Source of the DNA: Reticulascus tulasneorum
Taxonomy: Eukaryota > Ascomycota > Sordariomycetes > Glomerellales > Reticulascaceae
Direction: 5' to 3'
Assembly: GCA_001557505.1 (NCBI GenBank)
Contig: LSAX01000002.1
Coordinates: 4,340,001 to 4,404,000, forward strand
Length of the DNA stretch: 64,000 nt
The notes below the pieces were generated by a model. That model worked only from the letters and a program-made list of their open reading frames with translations, was not told where the DNA came from and ran no database searches. This document shows, in pieces, positions 11,529-23,798 of the stretch (the first letter of the stretch is position 1; the number at the start of each line of letters is the position of its first letter). The position numbers and the translations under genes are program-made.

Positions 11529-14500
11529 ATGCGTTCTTTCAGTGTCCTTCTCGCCCTGTACGGCGTCATTGGCGGCGGGTTTGCTCTTGGGACTAACCTC
11601 AATCGACGCGCCGGTCCACAGAATGCCACTGCCCCTACTGGTGACATCACTGCCTCCATTGCACCCAAGCGATATATCGTCGAATTTGGAGAGGTAGGGC
11701 CTCAACCTTCACGTATCCAAAACTCTTGCTAAGCATTTCTTGCAGGGAATCGATCCCTTCGTCGCGGCAGATGGTCTTTCCAAGTCCGGAGTCAAGATCC
11801 TGACCGTGTTCGACAGCAACGTCTTCCGTGGAGTCTCCCTTGAGTCAGATGTTGAGAACATTGACAGTCTGCAGGCCAGGGGGCCAGTTTTCCAAGCTTG
11901 GCAGTCCAAAAAGATCATGCTTTCCCCTTCGGCCAAGCCTCTGAAATTTTACAGCGAGGCCGCTTCCGCAGCTAATTACTCAATCCACGGCATGACGGGT
12001 GTTGACAAACTTCACGCGGCCGGTATTACTGGAAAAGGAGTTACAATTGCTGTGGTTGATACCGGTGTCAACTACAATCATCCTGCAGTACGCTACAATC
12101 CTTAGATGGCGGTTATTACCCAAAAAATAAAGACTTGCTGACTCAATAACGAAAAAGCTCGGTGGAGGCTTCGGTCCTGGATTTAAGGTCGCTGGAGGGT
12201 ACGATCTAGTTGGCAACGGCGGTAAGCAGTCAGAATGATCTGTCTTTTATAATGGCCTTCGGCTTACAGCCCGCGTTCTCAGAATGGCCTGCAAATGAGG
12301 AACCCAAAGTCCCAGGCCCTGATCCTGCTGATTTGCAAGGCCATGGAACTCATGTTTCTGGGATCATTGCTGGATCCGGCGGTTTGTATGTCAATCCCAA
12401 ACATTCCCACGAGCACGCGCCGTGATGTGCCCCTTGAGAGTTTAAAGACTAACAAGTATCTATTCTCAGTTTCCAGGGTGTTGCCCCGGACGCCAACTTG
12501 TTGATGTACAAGGTTTTCTCTCACGATGATAATACTGACGAGGACACCTTGATTGAAGCTTTTCTCATGGCCCAAGAGGCTGGTGTAAGTTCTACGACAA
12601 ACACGAGTATCTCCTATCAAACTAATGGCTGTGGGCGTGATAGGCTGATATTATTACCTCTTCTATTGGCGGATTAGATGGCTGGACTAATAATGCTTGG
12701 GCACTTGTTGCCTCACGCCTCGTAGACGAAGGCATTGTTGTTACAATTGCAGCTGGCAACAGTGGCTCAGGCGGGGCATTTGTTGCGAGCAGCGGCTCAT
12801 CCGGGGAGCACGTTATCGCGGTGGCTTCCGTCGAGGCCTCGACTTATCCTGCCAACTCCTTCAAGGGCACCTTCACCCTTGCCGGCGACTCTAATACGAC
12901 CAACGTCGCTTTCATGTCGAGCAGTGTCTGGCCCACGGACATTCGGGATTGGCCTGTTGTCCCGCTTAGCCTCAACCCTACCGATGATGAGGCATGTGCC
13001 CCCTTAACTGACGAGACCCGAGATTTCACCAATTCCATCGTTTTAGTTCGCGCTGCCGCTTGTGGGTTTTCTACACAGCAAGAGAATATCGCTCCCTATC
13101 ACGCGGCGTATATTCTCTTCTACACCGACGAGTATCCTATTACGGTTCCGCAGACAACTTTCAACGAAAGCTTAATTGCTATGATTACGGCAGAGGCTGG
13201 TGCCACAATTCTTGAAACTGTCAAGGAAGGAGGCAGCGTAGTTGCCGACTTCACAGACTCCGCCGAGGTTATTGTTTCCGTACCAACCGCGATAGGAGCT
13301 GGTGTAATCAGCTATTTCACCAGCATCGGGCCCACCAATGAGCTTTTCATCAAGCCAGACGTAGCTGCTCCTGGCGGAGACATTTTATCAACTTGGCTAG
13401 ACAACAGCTGGGCAGTGCTCTCCGGCACTTCCATGGCCTGCCCTTACGTTGCTGGTGTTGCCGCCCTCTACATTAGTCAGCATGGTGGTCGAAGTGTCCA
13501 TGGTGCTGATTTTGCCAAAACTCTTGCTATGCGCATTATTTCCTCCGGGAATGCACTTGATTGGGACGACGGAAGCGGCAGCGGAGAATACCCTGGTTTC
13601 TTCGCCCCCGTGCCCCAGGCCGGGACTGGTCTTATCGATGCAGTGAAGGTGCTCAACTACAAGACCAGTTTATCATTCGCCAAATTTCACCTCAATGACA
13701 CGCATCATTTCACCCGCTATCATACTGTCGATATCACTAATACCGACACGGCTGCCGTTACTTACACTTTCTCGCTCCAGGACTTTGGCGGCTTCAACGT
13801 CATGACCAAGGACCCCAGCGATTGGAGTACACCGCGATTGCTATTCTTCTGGGAAATGATGAGCAACCCTTTCAAGGCTGTGCCAACAGTCTCGTTCCCC
13901 AGCGGCACATTTACGGTCAAACCGGGCGAGACCAAGACTGCAAAATTCTCGTTTAAATACCCTGAAGGCCTCGATAACTCTAAACTTCCGGTGTATAATG
14001 GTAAAGTTATTATCAGTGGTAGCAATGGCGAATCTATGGGCATTCCGTACATGGGTCTTGCCGCAGATTTGCACAACGACGTTGGAACCATGTTCCCTTA
14101 CCAGTACGGCGTCCCGAACCTTAAGTCTACCCGAAGCTATATCCCTATCGAGCAGAAAGCGAACTTTACCTTCGACCTCGGCCTCTATGTGCAGGATTTC
14201 CCCAGTATATATACATTCCTCACTTTCCCTACGACCGAGATACGATGGGATATCTTTGAAGCCGACTGGAAGGAGCGAGATTGGGCCTATCCTCCAGTAG
14301 CTGGCCAAAATAAGTTCGTTGGATCTGCCACTTATTACCCCCATGACTGGACCAAGTTTTTCTTCGATCCGGAAATCGATAATGAAAAGAAGGTGGCGAC
14401 TTTCCCAGCCAAATATGTCCCGCGAACAACCCCATCGGACTTCGGCTACGAATTCTGGTGGCTCGGTAGCCTTGCCAACCGCACCATGATAGCACCAGGG

Positions 14501-14611
14501 AAGTATCAGATGAGATTTGCCGCTCTCGTACCTTTCGGAAACCCGAAGAACTCCAATAACTGGGATGTCTATAAGACTCCTCAAATCGAGATTCTTCCAC
14601 GTCCTAATTAG
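11529..14611 (+). CDS. Secreted subtilisin-like serine protease (S8), large multidomain form
   Basis: Six exons (11529-11693, 11746-12087, 12158-12221, 12283-12385, 12470-12584, 12644-14611) encode 918 aa. Residues 1-20 are a signal peptide (MRSFSVLLALYGVIGGGFAL). An inhibitor-type prosegment follows (KRYIVEFGE). The catalytic triad is complete: Asp160 in VVDTGVNYNHPA, His211 in GHGTHVSG and Ser526 in SGTSMACPYVAG. The roughly 300-residue gap between His and Ser contains a PA-type insert (around SIVLVRAAACGFSTQQ). After the catalytic domain come about 350 residues of beta-rich, Fn3-like sequence. This is the layout of Vpr/C5a-peptidase-like fungal subtilases, secreted to degrade protein. The fourth intron uses the strong donor GTATGT at 12386. 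The protein appears active and intact. Confidence 0.92.
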
Positions 14612-15292
14612 ATCAGAAACAATTGGAGCATCTGGGGGACCTTTGCAGTCCCTAGGAGATCAGCCATCCCTATTGGCATGTTTAAACGCAGGCTATCGAG
14701 GGATATTTGCGAGGCAATGTAATGAGAAGCCTCCTGAAACGGGGCTTGTGATACATTAAACGACCTATGCAAGTTCTTAATTTAGATTTTGAAGGGCGAC
14801 CGTTCAATCCAGTCCTTGCGTGACATGTGAGGATTAGGAGTCTGCGTAAAATATTGTGGCCTCATCAAAGTTCTCTAACTCATTCCGAGCTGTTATTGTC
14901 AAGAAGATGTAAACCAATGCCAAGCGGCCATGTGCCTGAGCTCAAGCCCAGCAAACTGTTATCTATTACGAAATGAAGCGAGCTGCAGGAATTCAGCCAA
15001 CCACTCCCAGGTTGGAAAAGATTATGCTGCGCCACACTCACAAGCATTGGGCCACCAATGATTGCCGGCCATGTGATGGGGACGAAAGCTTGGGCATCTT
15101 CCAAGGCTTTATCGCCTCAGCCGCATTTCCAAGTGCCTGATTCATTGAGACTCGTCTGACAACACCTACAAGTCCTGATCCTCCATCGCAAGTGAACTGC
15201 TCTTAAGCCCAAAGGGCCATTTTTGGCAACTGTCAATCGTCCCATTCAACACAAACGATCTGCGCTGCCATTCTATACTAGAGCATCACAGA
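14612..15292. other. Intergenic spacer
   Basis: This holds the 3' end of the subtilase gene and the promoter of the NLR gene. No coding signal seen. Confidence 0.5.
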
Positions 15293-18142
15293 ATGGATCC
15301 AGTTTCGATAGCTGCAAGCGTCGCCGCTTTCATCCAGCTCGCCGACTGGGTTATCACAGCCTGCCAGTATTGCATCGGCTCTATCAAAGATGCACCAAAA
15401 GATATCCAGGTCATACTAGGCGAGGTGACATCTCTCAAAGCCATACTTGAGTCAATGCCCGAACCATCTAGTGCGCAGCGCCGAGTCATTGATAGCTGTG
15501 AGAGGTCTCTGACGGACCTTGCTGCACTCTTACCTTCACAAGTCCCCAAATCAGGGACTGGCAAGAGAAATCTGATTAGTGTGGAGACTTTAGCCTGGCC
15601 ACTGAACAGAACAAGGCCCGAAAACTGCTCCTAGACCTGTCTCAACATAAGTTAACACTACTCCTGGCCCTTACAGGTGACTTGGCGTAAGTTCTATTTG
15701 AAGAAGCTTTGCTATATCATGGGACCCTTTTCTCATTAACTCCTTTTGTTAGTGGCGATGTCAAAGATATTAAATTTGGTGTCAAGGAAATTCAAAAAAC
15801 ATTAACAGGTACTACAACATACAAGATATCTTAATGGTGAGGCACTAATCCAGTCTGTCCAGATTCCGAGCGGTATCACATTCTTGAGTGGTTAGAGAAG
15901 ACAAATCCTTCCGCGAAGCACGGAGAAGAACTCAAGAAGCACGAACCACACACCAGTCTCTGGGTATCCCGCTCTGAAGGGTGGACAAGCTGGATCGATA
16001 AATCAGCCGAGAGCCGTTTGCTATGGATCTATGGAATTCCTGGCGCCGGGAAAACCGTCCTAGCAGCTTTTCTCATTGACCAGCTAAAATCATATTGCGG
16101 ACCAAGGAAAAACCATGCCTATGCATACTATTACTGCCTCTTTTCTCGCAACCAAAACGAAGCGGCGCCATTTCTCCGGTGGATTATTTGCCAGCTTTGT
16201 CGAAGCCTACAATGGGTCCCTTTTGAGCTCAAGTCCTTGTACCAGAATAACTCTTATCTAGAGTACGAGGACCTAGAGGATTTACTCGAAGCTGTCGTTC
16301 ATCAGTTCGACACTGTCTATATTATCGTTGATGCAGTCGACGAATCGCAAAAGAGATCAGACCTACTAGCAGTCATCAAGACTTTAACGGTTGATAAACG
16401 ATTCGAGAAAGTCCAACTCTTAGTAACCAGCCGCGAATACAGAGATATAGAGCATGCACTTACCGCAACATCTACTCCACTCTCTATGTCAAACGCACTC
16501 GTTGAAGAGGATATTCGGAAATTCGTTCATACAGCAATTCACTCCAATCCACGCCTAGCACGTTGGACTAACCTTATATCCGACATTGAAGATTCGTTGA
16601 CACGAGGAGCCAAGGGAATGTACGTTATCCTTGCTGCCGACCAATAACCCACTCACAGTGTCAAGGTTCCGATGGGCTGTGTGCCAAATACACATCCTAG
16701 AGCGGAAAAGAATCGAGCAAGAAGTCCGCCATGCCCTGGCAAATCTACCCGAGGACCTCGATCAAACTTACATACGGATCTTTGAAAACATTCCTCAAGA
16801 AGACCAGGAATTTGTCCGGCGAACGCTCATGCTTATTTGTGGTCATGATGCAGTCTTCTCGGGGAAACCATTCAGTCCCAATATTGTCCTGGCTGAGGTC
16901 CTAAAGGATATATACGGCACTTCAACCTTTTCCGGGTCAAACCATTTCGACATTGAATTCCTCAGAGAGGCATGTGGCTGCCTCATAACGTTCGCCCATG
17001 CCCAAGATAACCGACCTTATTTTTCTGTATCCCTGGCGCACTTCACTGTCGCTGAATTCCTCTTAGCCGATCGTATCTCACAAAGTTCTGTTTCGTTCTT
17101 TTCGTTGAGCAATTTAGATTTGAAAGATGACTATCTTATCAGGTGCTTGAAGAATGCCATGGGTGCGGTTATTTCGAATTTGCAACCGTATTCGTTCGCG
17201 TGGGAAGAAACCCCAGACTTTTACTTTGCGATGGGCGCGATTGGACTGGCAACACGTTCATCAACCCTCGGGCATACAAATGAAAAGTTGAAAGCTCTTT
17301 GGTTACAGTTTTGGAATCCTGAGCGTCCTCACTACGACAAACTTTTTGACGTGCTCGATCATAGGCCGCAGAACATTATCAGAGTTGAAGACCACAAGCC
17401 AATGATGCATATGCCACGTTGGGAAGCTCTCCCGAATAACCCTGGAGCTGCACATTTTCTCGCTATGTCAATAGCACTCTACGTGCCGGACTGGAACAAA
17501 TATATCTTGGACAGCGGGCAGGCTCGGCGACTACTCAATGGCCCTGTTGGCAAAGCCACATTTCCTCTGAAAGTTCGCTGGCATCCATCTATGCAAACCT
17601 CATTCTCTAGTGACTCCGCCGACACAGCCCTTGAGGTGCTGGCTCAGATCTGTTCTCGACATTACAACCGTACGTTATTGCTGCCGACGTTTCTTTGGCT
17701 AGTCGAGGAATACAGTATAATACTCGAACAACACACAAATATACTAGGCTATTGTCTGCCGTCGCTTTTCGACGGCTTCGCCAACGCAGAAGACCGGACT
17801 GGAATCCTCAGCAAGTTGTTCGACGACGGAGCGGATGTGGATGCGCCGGGTTTTCATATGACTCCGCTACAGATGGCCGTGTCTTGCTATTCAGTTGATG
17901 CTGTCCAGTTGCTCTTGGAAGCCGGAGCCAACCCAAACGGCATAGGGATGATGGGTGGGAAGATATGCTTCGGGTTTCCTGTGGACCATTGGAATTCAAG
18001 TCCGTTGCACATTATACGATCTGGATATGACGCATTGCGCCATGCCAGATATAATTGGAAGGAGATCGGCCGACTCCCTCTCCGAGAGAGCATAGAACAG
18101 CTTCTTCTGACCCACGAGGCGCGAGATTTTACACAAGTATGA
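15293..18142 (+). pseudogene. NLR/STAND protein: Helo-like N domain, NACHT, ankyrin; apparent frameshift
   Basis: A STAND-type protein of about 900 aa. The N-terminus (MDPVSIAASVAAFIQLADWV) is the fungal STAND N-terminal Helo-like domain (PF17111 type). The NACHT P-loop is GIPGAGKT and its Walker B is VYIIVDAVDES. A winged-helix-like region follows (FRWAVCQIHILERK, LPEDLDQTYIRIFENIP). The C-terminus has two or three ankyrin-like repeats (DGADVDAPGFHMTPLQMAV, LLLEAGANPNG). Introns are 15687-15752, 15809-15853 and 16620-16665, and each restores family sequence. Within the first exon the frame carrying LAWPLN (to about 15607) must shift by one base to the frame carrying EQNKARKLLLDLSQHK, so one base appears missing near 15604-15610. 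I found no intron that repairs it. It could be a recent pseudogene, an allele, or an assembly error, since everything downstream is intact. Such proteins act in nonself recognition and regulated cell death. Confidence 0.75.
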
Positions 18143-18503
18143 TACCATATATAACACCTATCTAAATAGTTGCGGCAACGGTAAAGTACGTAGTAAAAGG
18201 GCCATATGCATCATGGGTCGTTAGTTTAGGCATCCAATATACCATATGCAGGTTTATCGTTCAATGTTGGGGTGTATCCGCATTGGAGACCACCTTCTTC
18301 ATCAATTGGTCCGAATTGCGATAATGCTCGTATCCCGCTTGGCAATCCTGCTAGCGTGCGCGGCCACATCCTACCGAATGTGTTTCGCTGTGATGCAATC
18401 GACAATCGTCAGGCAGCCGAATTTCCAGCTTAACCATTGGTCAACCCCGCTTGCTTGAAACTCTTTTGGTCGACCAAACCCATTGACCATTTCATTCCAA
18501 CTG
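18143..18503. other. Intergenic spacer
   Basis: 361 bases between the NLR stop and the LITAF-like start, same strand. No gene seen; likely holds the LITAF-like promoter. Confidence 0.5.
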
Positions 18504-19265
18504 ATGGAGCCAGCCGCTACTTCATTCTCGCCTCAAACAGTTATAATGCCAATGGAAGACCCAGCCATGGTTGTCAATTCAAATCCTGTCCGAAATCCGA
18601 GTCAGAAAGTTCTCCTTATGGGTAACTTCAGGAACACTGATACTGGTTTGTTCTCTTGGCATTGACTGTTTGACGAGCTCGCGCTGACATCAATTACTAA
18701 AGAAACGATGTCTCACTCCGAAGGACGTGGTCTTCAACCTCAGTCACCCGCTCCTTACTACCAGGCGATCAATACCCAAGGCCTTGTTCATCAGGTTCCT
18801 CCATCATCGGATCTCATTAGCCCTAACCACTCTATGCATCAGTCATCGCCACGAGTCCTTCACCGACCTCCCCCGCAAGATCATTCTCATTCACTCGCAC
18901 CATCCATCGTGGACGACCACCATATCACCCCATCCAAGGCCAATGTCGTGCCTCTGTCGCTACTCCAGCGTCACCCAGCTTACGTCGAGTGCCCGGCATG
19001 CCAGAAACTCACCCCTACATCGACCAAGCACGTGTCAGGAAAGGGAACCCAGTAAGTCTTCTGTCTGCTCTCCAGGTTCTGACCGTGGCTGATTGTTTCT
19101 GTTAGCGGCATGGCTGCCATGTTCTTCTTCTTGACGGGGATTCTCGTCTTTGTTCCATACGTGTCCGGCACTTTTAAGGATGTGCAGCATAGCTGCTTGC
19201 GATGCGGGAGATTGCTGGCTACTGTACATTTTGGGGATACCACACAAGCGCATCTTATCGGTTAG
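18504..19265 (+). CDS. LITAF-like domain protein
   Basis: Three exons (18504-18645, 18703-19051, 19106-19265) encode 216 aa. The N-terminal two thirds are Pro/Ser/His-rich and probably disordered, with repeated short PPxx and SxP words. The C-terminus is a LITAF domain (PF10601 type). It has a CPAC zinc knuckle, a hydrophobic membrane-inserting segment (GMAAMFFFLTGILVFVPYV) and a second knuckle, CLRC, followed by the short end HLIG. LITAF/SIMPLE proteins attach monotopically to the cytosolic face of endosomal or plasma membranes. Fungal roles are little known. The first intron donor is GTTTGT, so exon 1 is less certain; the next ATG at 18708 would give a shorter protein with the same domain. 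It lies downstream of the NLR gene on the same strand. Confidence 0.82.
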
Positions 19266-22205
19266 AGGGTTGGGAGACACCGGACAACAACTCGGTCGAG
19301 TGGTTGTAGATTTCTGTACAGATACCATATCATTATTAGTTTTTCTTATACCAGCCTTGCGTTTGAAAACGTGTCAGGTCCGCGTAAAGTCTTGCTAGAC
19401 TGTAGTAAACAACACATCTAGGGGACTCGTCCGATCAGAGCGATGATATCTATTCCTAATGAAACACTTGCTACCAAGCGAGCGAAGACGGGAAAGAAAG
19501 AAAGTGCAGTCCCGAAGAAAGTTGTTTGCTTCCATTCAATCGTTGTCATCAGGATCAAGTTCGTTAGTACATACTTTGGTGCGCGGAACCTCGCCAGACA
19601 AGATCCGTCATAGAAGTTAGAGTACCACCAATTCAAGTTGTCTGGCTAGTAGCGCAACTTGTGTAGCTGATAGTAAAGACAGTTTGCCATCAATGTCTTT
19701 TCTGTTCTAGACAGTTGGCAAATAGTACTCGATCCCCCACATAAATTCCGATCTTCCTCCGTGTCACTGCTTTGGGGTGAATCTTCTCGCTTGGACCCCA
19801 ACCCTTCCTGGTGGCTCGCTCACATTTGTGCCAAGTTATCTGGCCGCTGAGATCAGCGGGATCGGTTATGGAGCCTGCCTTTGGCTGTGCACATGGTGGA
19901 TCTACTGAGGAAGATGAACTGATGGGGCAGCGTCTGTCCTGGACAGCGCTCGCAATCCGTGGCACGGAGTTCGGGTGCACTTGTGCCCCGAAAAGTGGAA
20001 ACGTAACCGCAAGACAGTGGCGTAAAGACGATGGGATGTATGGAGTCTGGTCATAGCGTTGAATCAAACTGAAGGATTGTACGGAGTATATGGATACAGT
20101 GACAAGTATAAGATTTTAGTGCCCACTTCCCACACATGGTCCATCCCACCAAGCATCGAAGGATGCTTCTCAAAACACTGGGCCAGGATCGAAAACCTTC
20201 CCTCTCCACAGATCTCTCGCAATTGTCGGCCGAGACGGGCAGCCAGCTTGCCTGGGAGACCCTCTTCCAGCTAAGGTGCCGTGTTTGCCGTTCAATGACT
20301 GCCTCCTTAGTGGATTGACGTGCTCCGTCCGCCTTGAGATCCGACGATGTGGATATCCTGGATACTGCACAGCATGCGGTACACTGACGTTTCTTGCTGG
20401 TATTTGGGATGCCACACATCATCCCAGCTATCTTTTACTAGTAGATAACCTGTATACTCAATGAGATTCCCAATGTCCTAGTTCATGGCTAAAATGCCGG
20501 ATTTGCAGCATTGTGCATTGTCGGGAAACAAGCCGAGCTACCAGGTTGTGACGATGGCGATCCGACAAGACCCTGTAATGCGATCTCAATTTTTTTATTA
20601 CCTATGTAAATCATCTCCTTAGCAATGGAGTCACAGGGTTCCCCCTGTGCAAGGTTGGCACGACGCACCGTTCCTTCGATTCCGACTTTCGCCGTGTCTG
20701 TTCAAACAGAACTTTTGCTCTGCAAAGGGAGCATGGAAAGCTTCCGTGACAGGACTTGGCGGCAAAATTTTGTGGACGATACTGATTAATTACTGCACTA
20801 CGGAGCGCCTCGTACACTCCACTTCACTGGCATGGGAGCGGTTCCTGGGGTTTCGCCTAGCTCGCGACGGGCGGGCGGCTGACTGATGGTTTTGAAGCAT
20901 CGGGATGATGCAAGGTATAACTTAGTTGTTCACGACATACAACAATCGTGCTCCACAGCCCAGGTCGGTGGCAGCATCCGACCCTCTGGTTTGCCTTTAC
21001 GGATCCCCCATTAGCGACGGCTTCCCGTCAGCAGATGTCAATTGCTTGGTGCAATGATGCTCAAGATCTGCCCCTGTCTCGACAGACCCCCGTACCAGGG
21101 GCGGTTAATTTCCGCATGCGGTCTAGCTGCCGGCATTCTGCAGGGGAATGTCGCCAAGCATGGGGGAACTGCTGACATCTGCGACAGCCGTGCTGCCGAC
21201 TCTGCTCGCGCTGCTCAGGAGTGTGAAACAGATTCCCTCCAAAGTCGCTGCGTCGCTGCCAGAATCTCGGGGTCAGGGCGAAACATCCAACCAAGTGTAA
21301 AGTTGCGAAGGGGCAGAGTGGATCATTGATTGACGCAAGGTATTGGAGGATCGCTCGAGCGCTCTTAATGAGACGACATTCATGAGACGATAACCCTAAA
21401 ACCCCTCCCTGCCCGCCCCGACTCCTGGTGGCATTGCTCGATACGATATCCCCTTCCAGCAGAAGCAAGAAGGCATTCTCGCCGCTCCAGTGCGAGATCG
21501 ATCCAGGTCTGTGCCCTGCAAAGGTCTGTACGTACCCTTTCTTCTGGCGTTCCCCAGTCCCCTTTGTTCTTCATCTCGTCAGGGTATGCCGTCTCCAACA
21601 TCCATGACGAAAGGCCTGGGCCAAGAGGCATGTTGATGCCATCAATCCATGCATCCAAGCCTACCCGTATGCAAAGCAAGCCTGCAAGCAAGCATTGCAG
21701 CAGAAACACAACCCCTCAATACGCCCCAACCAAAGGTTCTTCTCTGTCAGCAGTGCACTCTGCCCAATGTTTTATTTTATTTTAGCGTCGCGTCCCAGGA
21801 GGCAGTCCCATCCTCGCCGCCTCCTGCACCCTGGGGCTGATCCACGATTGTTTGAGGTTTGGCCATATTCTAGGACCCTTTCATCGTGAAGAGTTTCAGT
21901 GCGAAAGCCATCAGCAAACACCCCCCGGCCTGATCATGGCCAAGACGAGACTAAATACAAGACAATGCCTCACCTTCTGGTCCATCGTCGACTATCGTTC
22001 TTTCTTGCGGTTCCAGCTTCATCTTTACGTTCTCTATTTTTTTTCTCCAACCCGTGTCTTTCTTTTTACAGTGCTTCAACCGACTGTCCTTTTCTTGTTT
22101 AATTTTTTTTTTTACCTCACCGGTTGACCCGGATATTCAATTCACACATTTTACCCTGCACTTCCGGTCAATTCAATCAATCAATCAGGCGGACCTCTTA
22201 TAAAC
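19266..22205. other. Gene-poor stretch of about 2.9 kb
   Basis: No gene could be supported. Two overlapping minus-strand open frames of 124-126 codons (19690-20067, 20051-20422) match no family I recognise and have no clear splicing or signal. The final 250 bases carry T/C-rich runs (for example 22036-22046 and 22099-22113), typical of a strong fungal promoter and leader for the next gene. Confidence 0.5.
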
Positions 22206-23640
22206 ATGTTGTCGTCTCTTGTTTTGGTAGCCGTTCTGGCATCAGCCGGGCTCGTCCAGGGCGGGGCTACGTCACCTCTTTACTCTAGACACTCCCATGA
22301 ATTCGCCCACATCGTTGGAAGGCAGAACAGAGGAGGCGGTGGTGGTGGCAATGGCGGCAATGGTGGTGGTAATGGCGCCACATGCTTGAGCGCGGATGTT
22401 ATTCAGAGCGGCAGTGCGGCCACTGGCCAAGAAGACGGCGCCGAGGGAATAAAGGCGGGTCAGGAGCCTTCTGCAACGTGAGTACTCCACAACGACAATG
22501 TGCGCTTGGATCGAAGATTGGATTTACTAACTCCCTTCCAGCGATGACGCCAACTTCATCAACTTTTGCGCCGGTGAACAGCTCACCAATGGCCGTCAGG
22601 TCATCGAGGGCTCCTGCAACCCCATTCCCATGGGCAAGATTCCCAGCAAGGCAAACATGATTTCCTCCATAATCACGAACCCGCAATCTGGAGATAAGGT
22701 ACCCTCCGGGACCACATTCAACATCTCGGTGCAAACATCGCATCTGCGAGCTGGCTTCTTCACCAACCCAACCATTACCTACTACACCGCGCCGCAGGAC
22801 CTCGACGAGAACGGAGACATCATCGGCCACTGCCACGTCGTGATCCAGGACATCGGCTCAATCAAGTCCACCACGCCTCCCAACCCGTCAGCCTTTGTTT
22901 TCTTCAAGGGCATTGACGACGCCGGAAACGGCGATGGTCTCCTACAAGCTACAGTCCCGGGCGGCCTTCCTCCTGGGTCGTACCGCGCCTGCACCATCAT
23001 CTCGGCTCAGAACCACCAGCCTGTCATTATGCCCGTAGCTCAGCGTGGTATCCAGGATGACTGCAACAAGTTTGAAGTCGTAGCGTCGGACAACGGCGGC
23101 GGTCAAGGTGGAGGTAACGGCGGAAACGGCGGAAACGGCGCTGCTTCATCATCGGCTGCTCCTCCGGCTGCAACAACAACAAAGCCAGCCGGAAACAACG
23201 GAGGCGGAAACGGAGGCGGCAATGGAGGCGGCAATGGAGGAAAACCGCCCAGCACCACTAAGGCAGCCGGCAATGGAGGAGGGAACGGAGGCAAGCCAGG
23301 TGGCAACGGAGGAGGGAATGGAGGAAAGCCAGGTGGCAATGCAGGCAAGCCAGGTGGAAATGCAGGCAAACCAGGTGGTAATGGAGGAAACAAGCCTGCT
23401 ACCACCAAGGCCGCTGGGAACGGCGCAGCCTCAGTATCAACTTCTGTTGCAGTTTCAAGCACGGCAAGCGTATCGCCAACGTCGACTGCCGCGGCCATTC
23501 CAACCCCCGTCGCGACAACCGCCCCTGCCAACGGCACCTTCGTCGGTGGCGGCAATGGTGGCAAACCCCGAGGCGGCAACAATGGTGGGAGGCCCGGCAG
23601 AGGAGGATCGGGGAGAGGAGGCAGGGGGCGTGCTAATTAA
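22206..23640 (+). CDS. Secreted protein with Gly/Asn-rich tail (family often mislabelled ribosomal protein s17)
   Basis: Two exons (22206-22477, 22542-23640) encode 456 aa. The signal peptide is MLSSLVLVAVLASAGLVQG, and a short Gly/Asn stretch follows. The core of about 190 residues contains ATCLSADVIQSGSA, DDANFINFCAGEQLTNG, MISSIITNPQSGDKVPSGTT, GHCHVVIQDIG, VFFKGIDDAGNGDGLLQA and HQPVIMPVAQRGIQDDCNKF. From memory this is a widespread fungal secreted family that databases often carry under the misleading name ribosomal protein s17. Its function is unknown; it is extracellular and expressed on solid substrates in several fungi. The last 180 residues are tandem GGNGG/GKPGGN units with Ser/Thr/Ala-rich patches, probably O-glycosylated and cell-wall associated. 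No GPI signal is seen; the protein ends GRGGRGRAN. Confidence 0.85.
23092..23640 (+). repeat. Coding GGNGG/GKPGGN tandem repeat
   Basis: Imperfect 9- to 18-base repeats (GGAGGCAAT/GGTGGCAAC-like) encode Gly-Gly-Asn and Gly-Lys-Pro-Gly-Gly-Asn. The complementary strand is open as a Pro-rich frame for 480 bases purely from this composition. Repeat number is likely to vary between strains. Confidence 0.7.
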
Positions 23641-23798
23641 AGAGCACAGGCGGAGTTTTCAGCTTTAGCTGAAGTCAAGGTGCCTGGTTGTGTATTAACA
23701 TTCTCTCAACTGTATTTATTAGTGGTATTGTAGTGGAACTTAAGAAGAAAGACACGTTCATTGTCAATTATGGTATCACACCGCCGTCGTCGCAGTGC

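Noticed and set aside
13841..14584. Minus-strand frame of 247 codons
   Set aside because: It is antisense to the subtilase C-terminal region, with no domain of its own.
23103..23582. Pro-rich minus-strand frame
   Set aside because: It is the complement of the Gly-rich repeat of the secreted protein; the frame is open because of composition.
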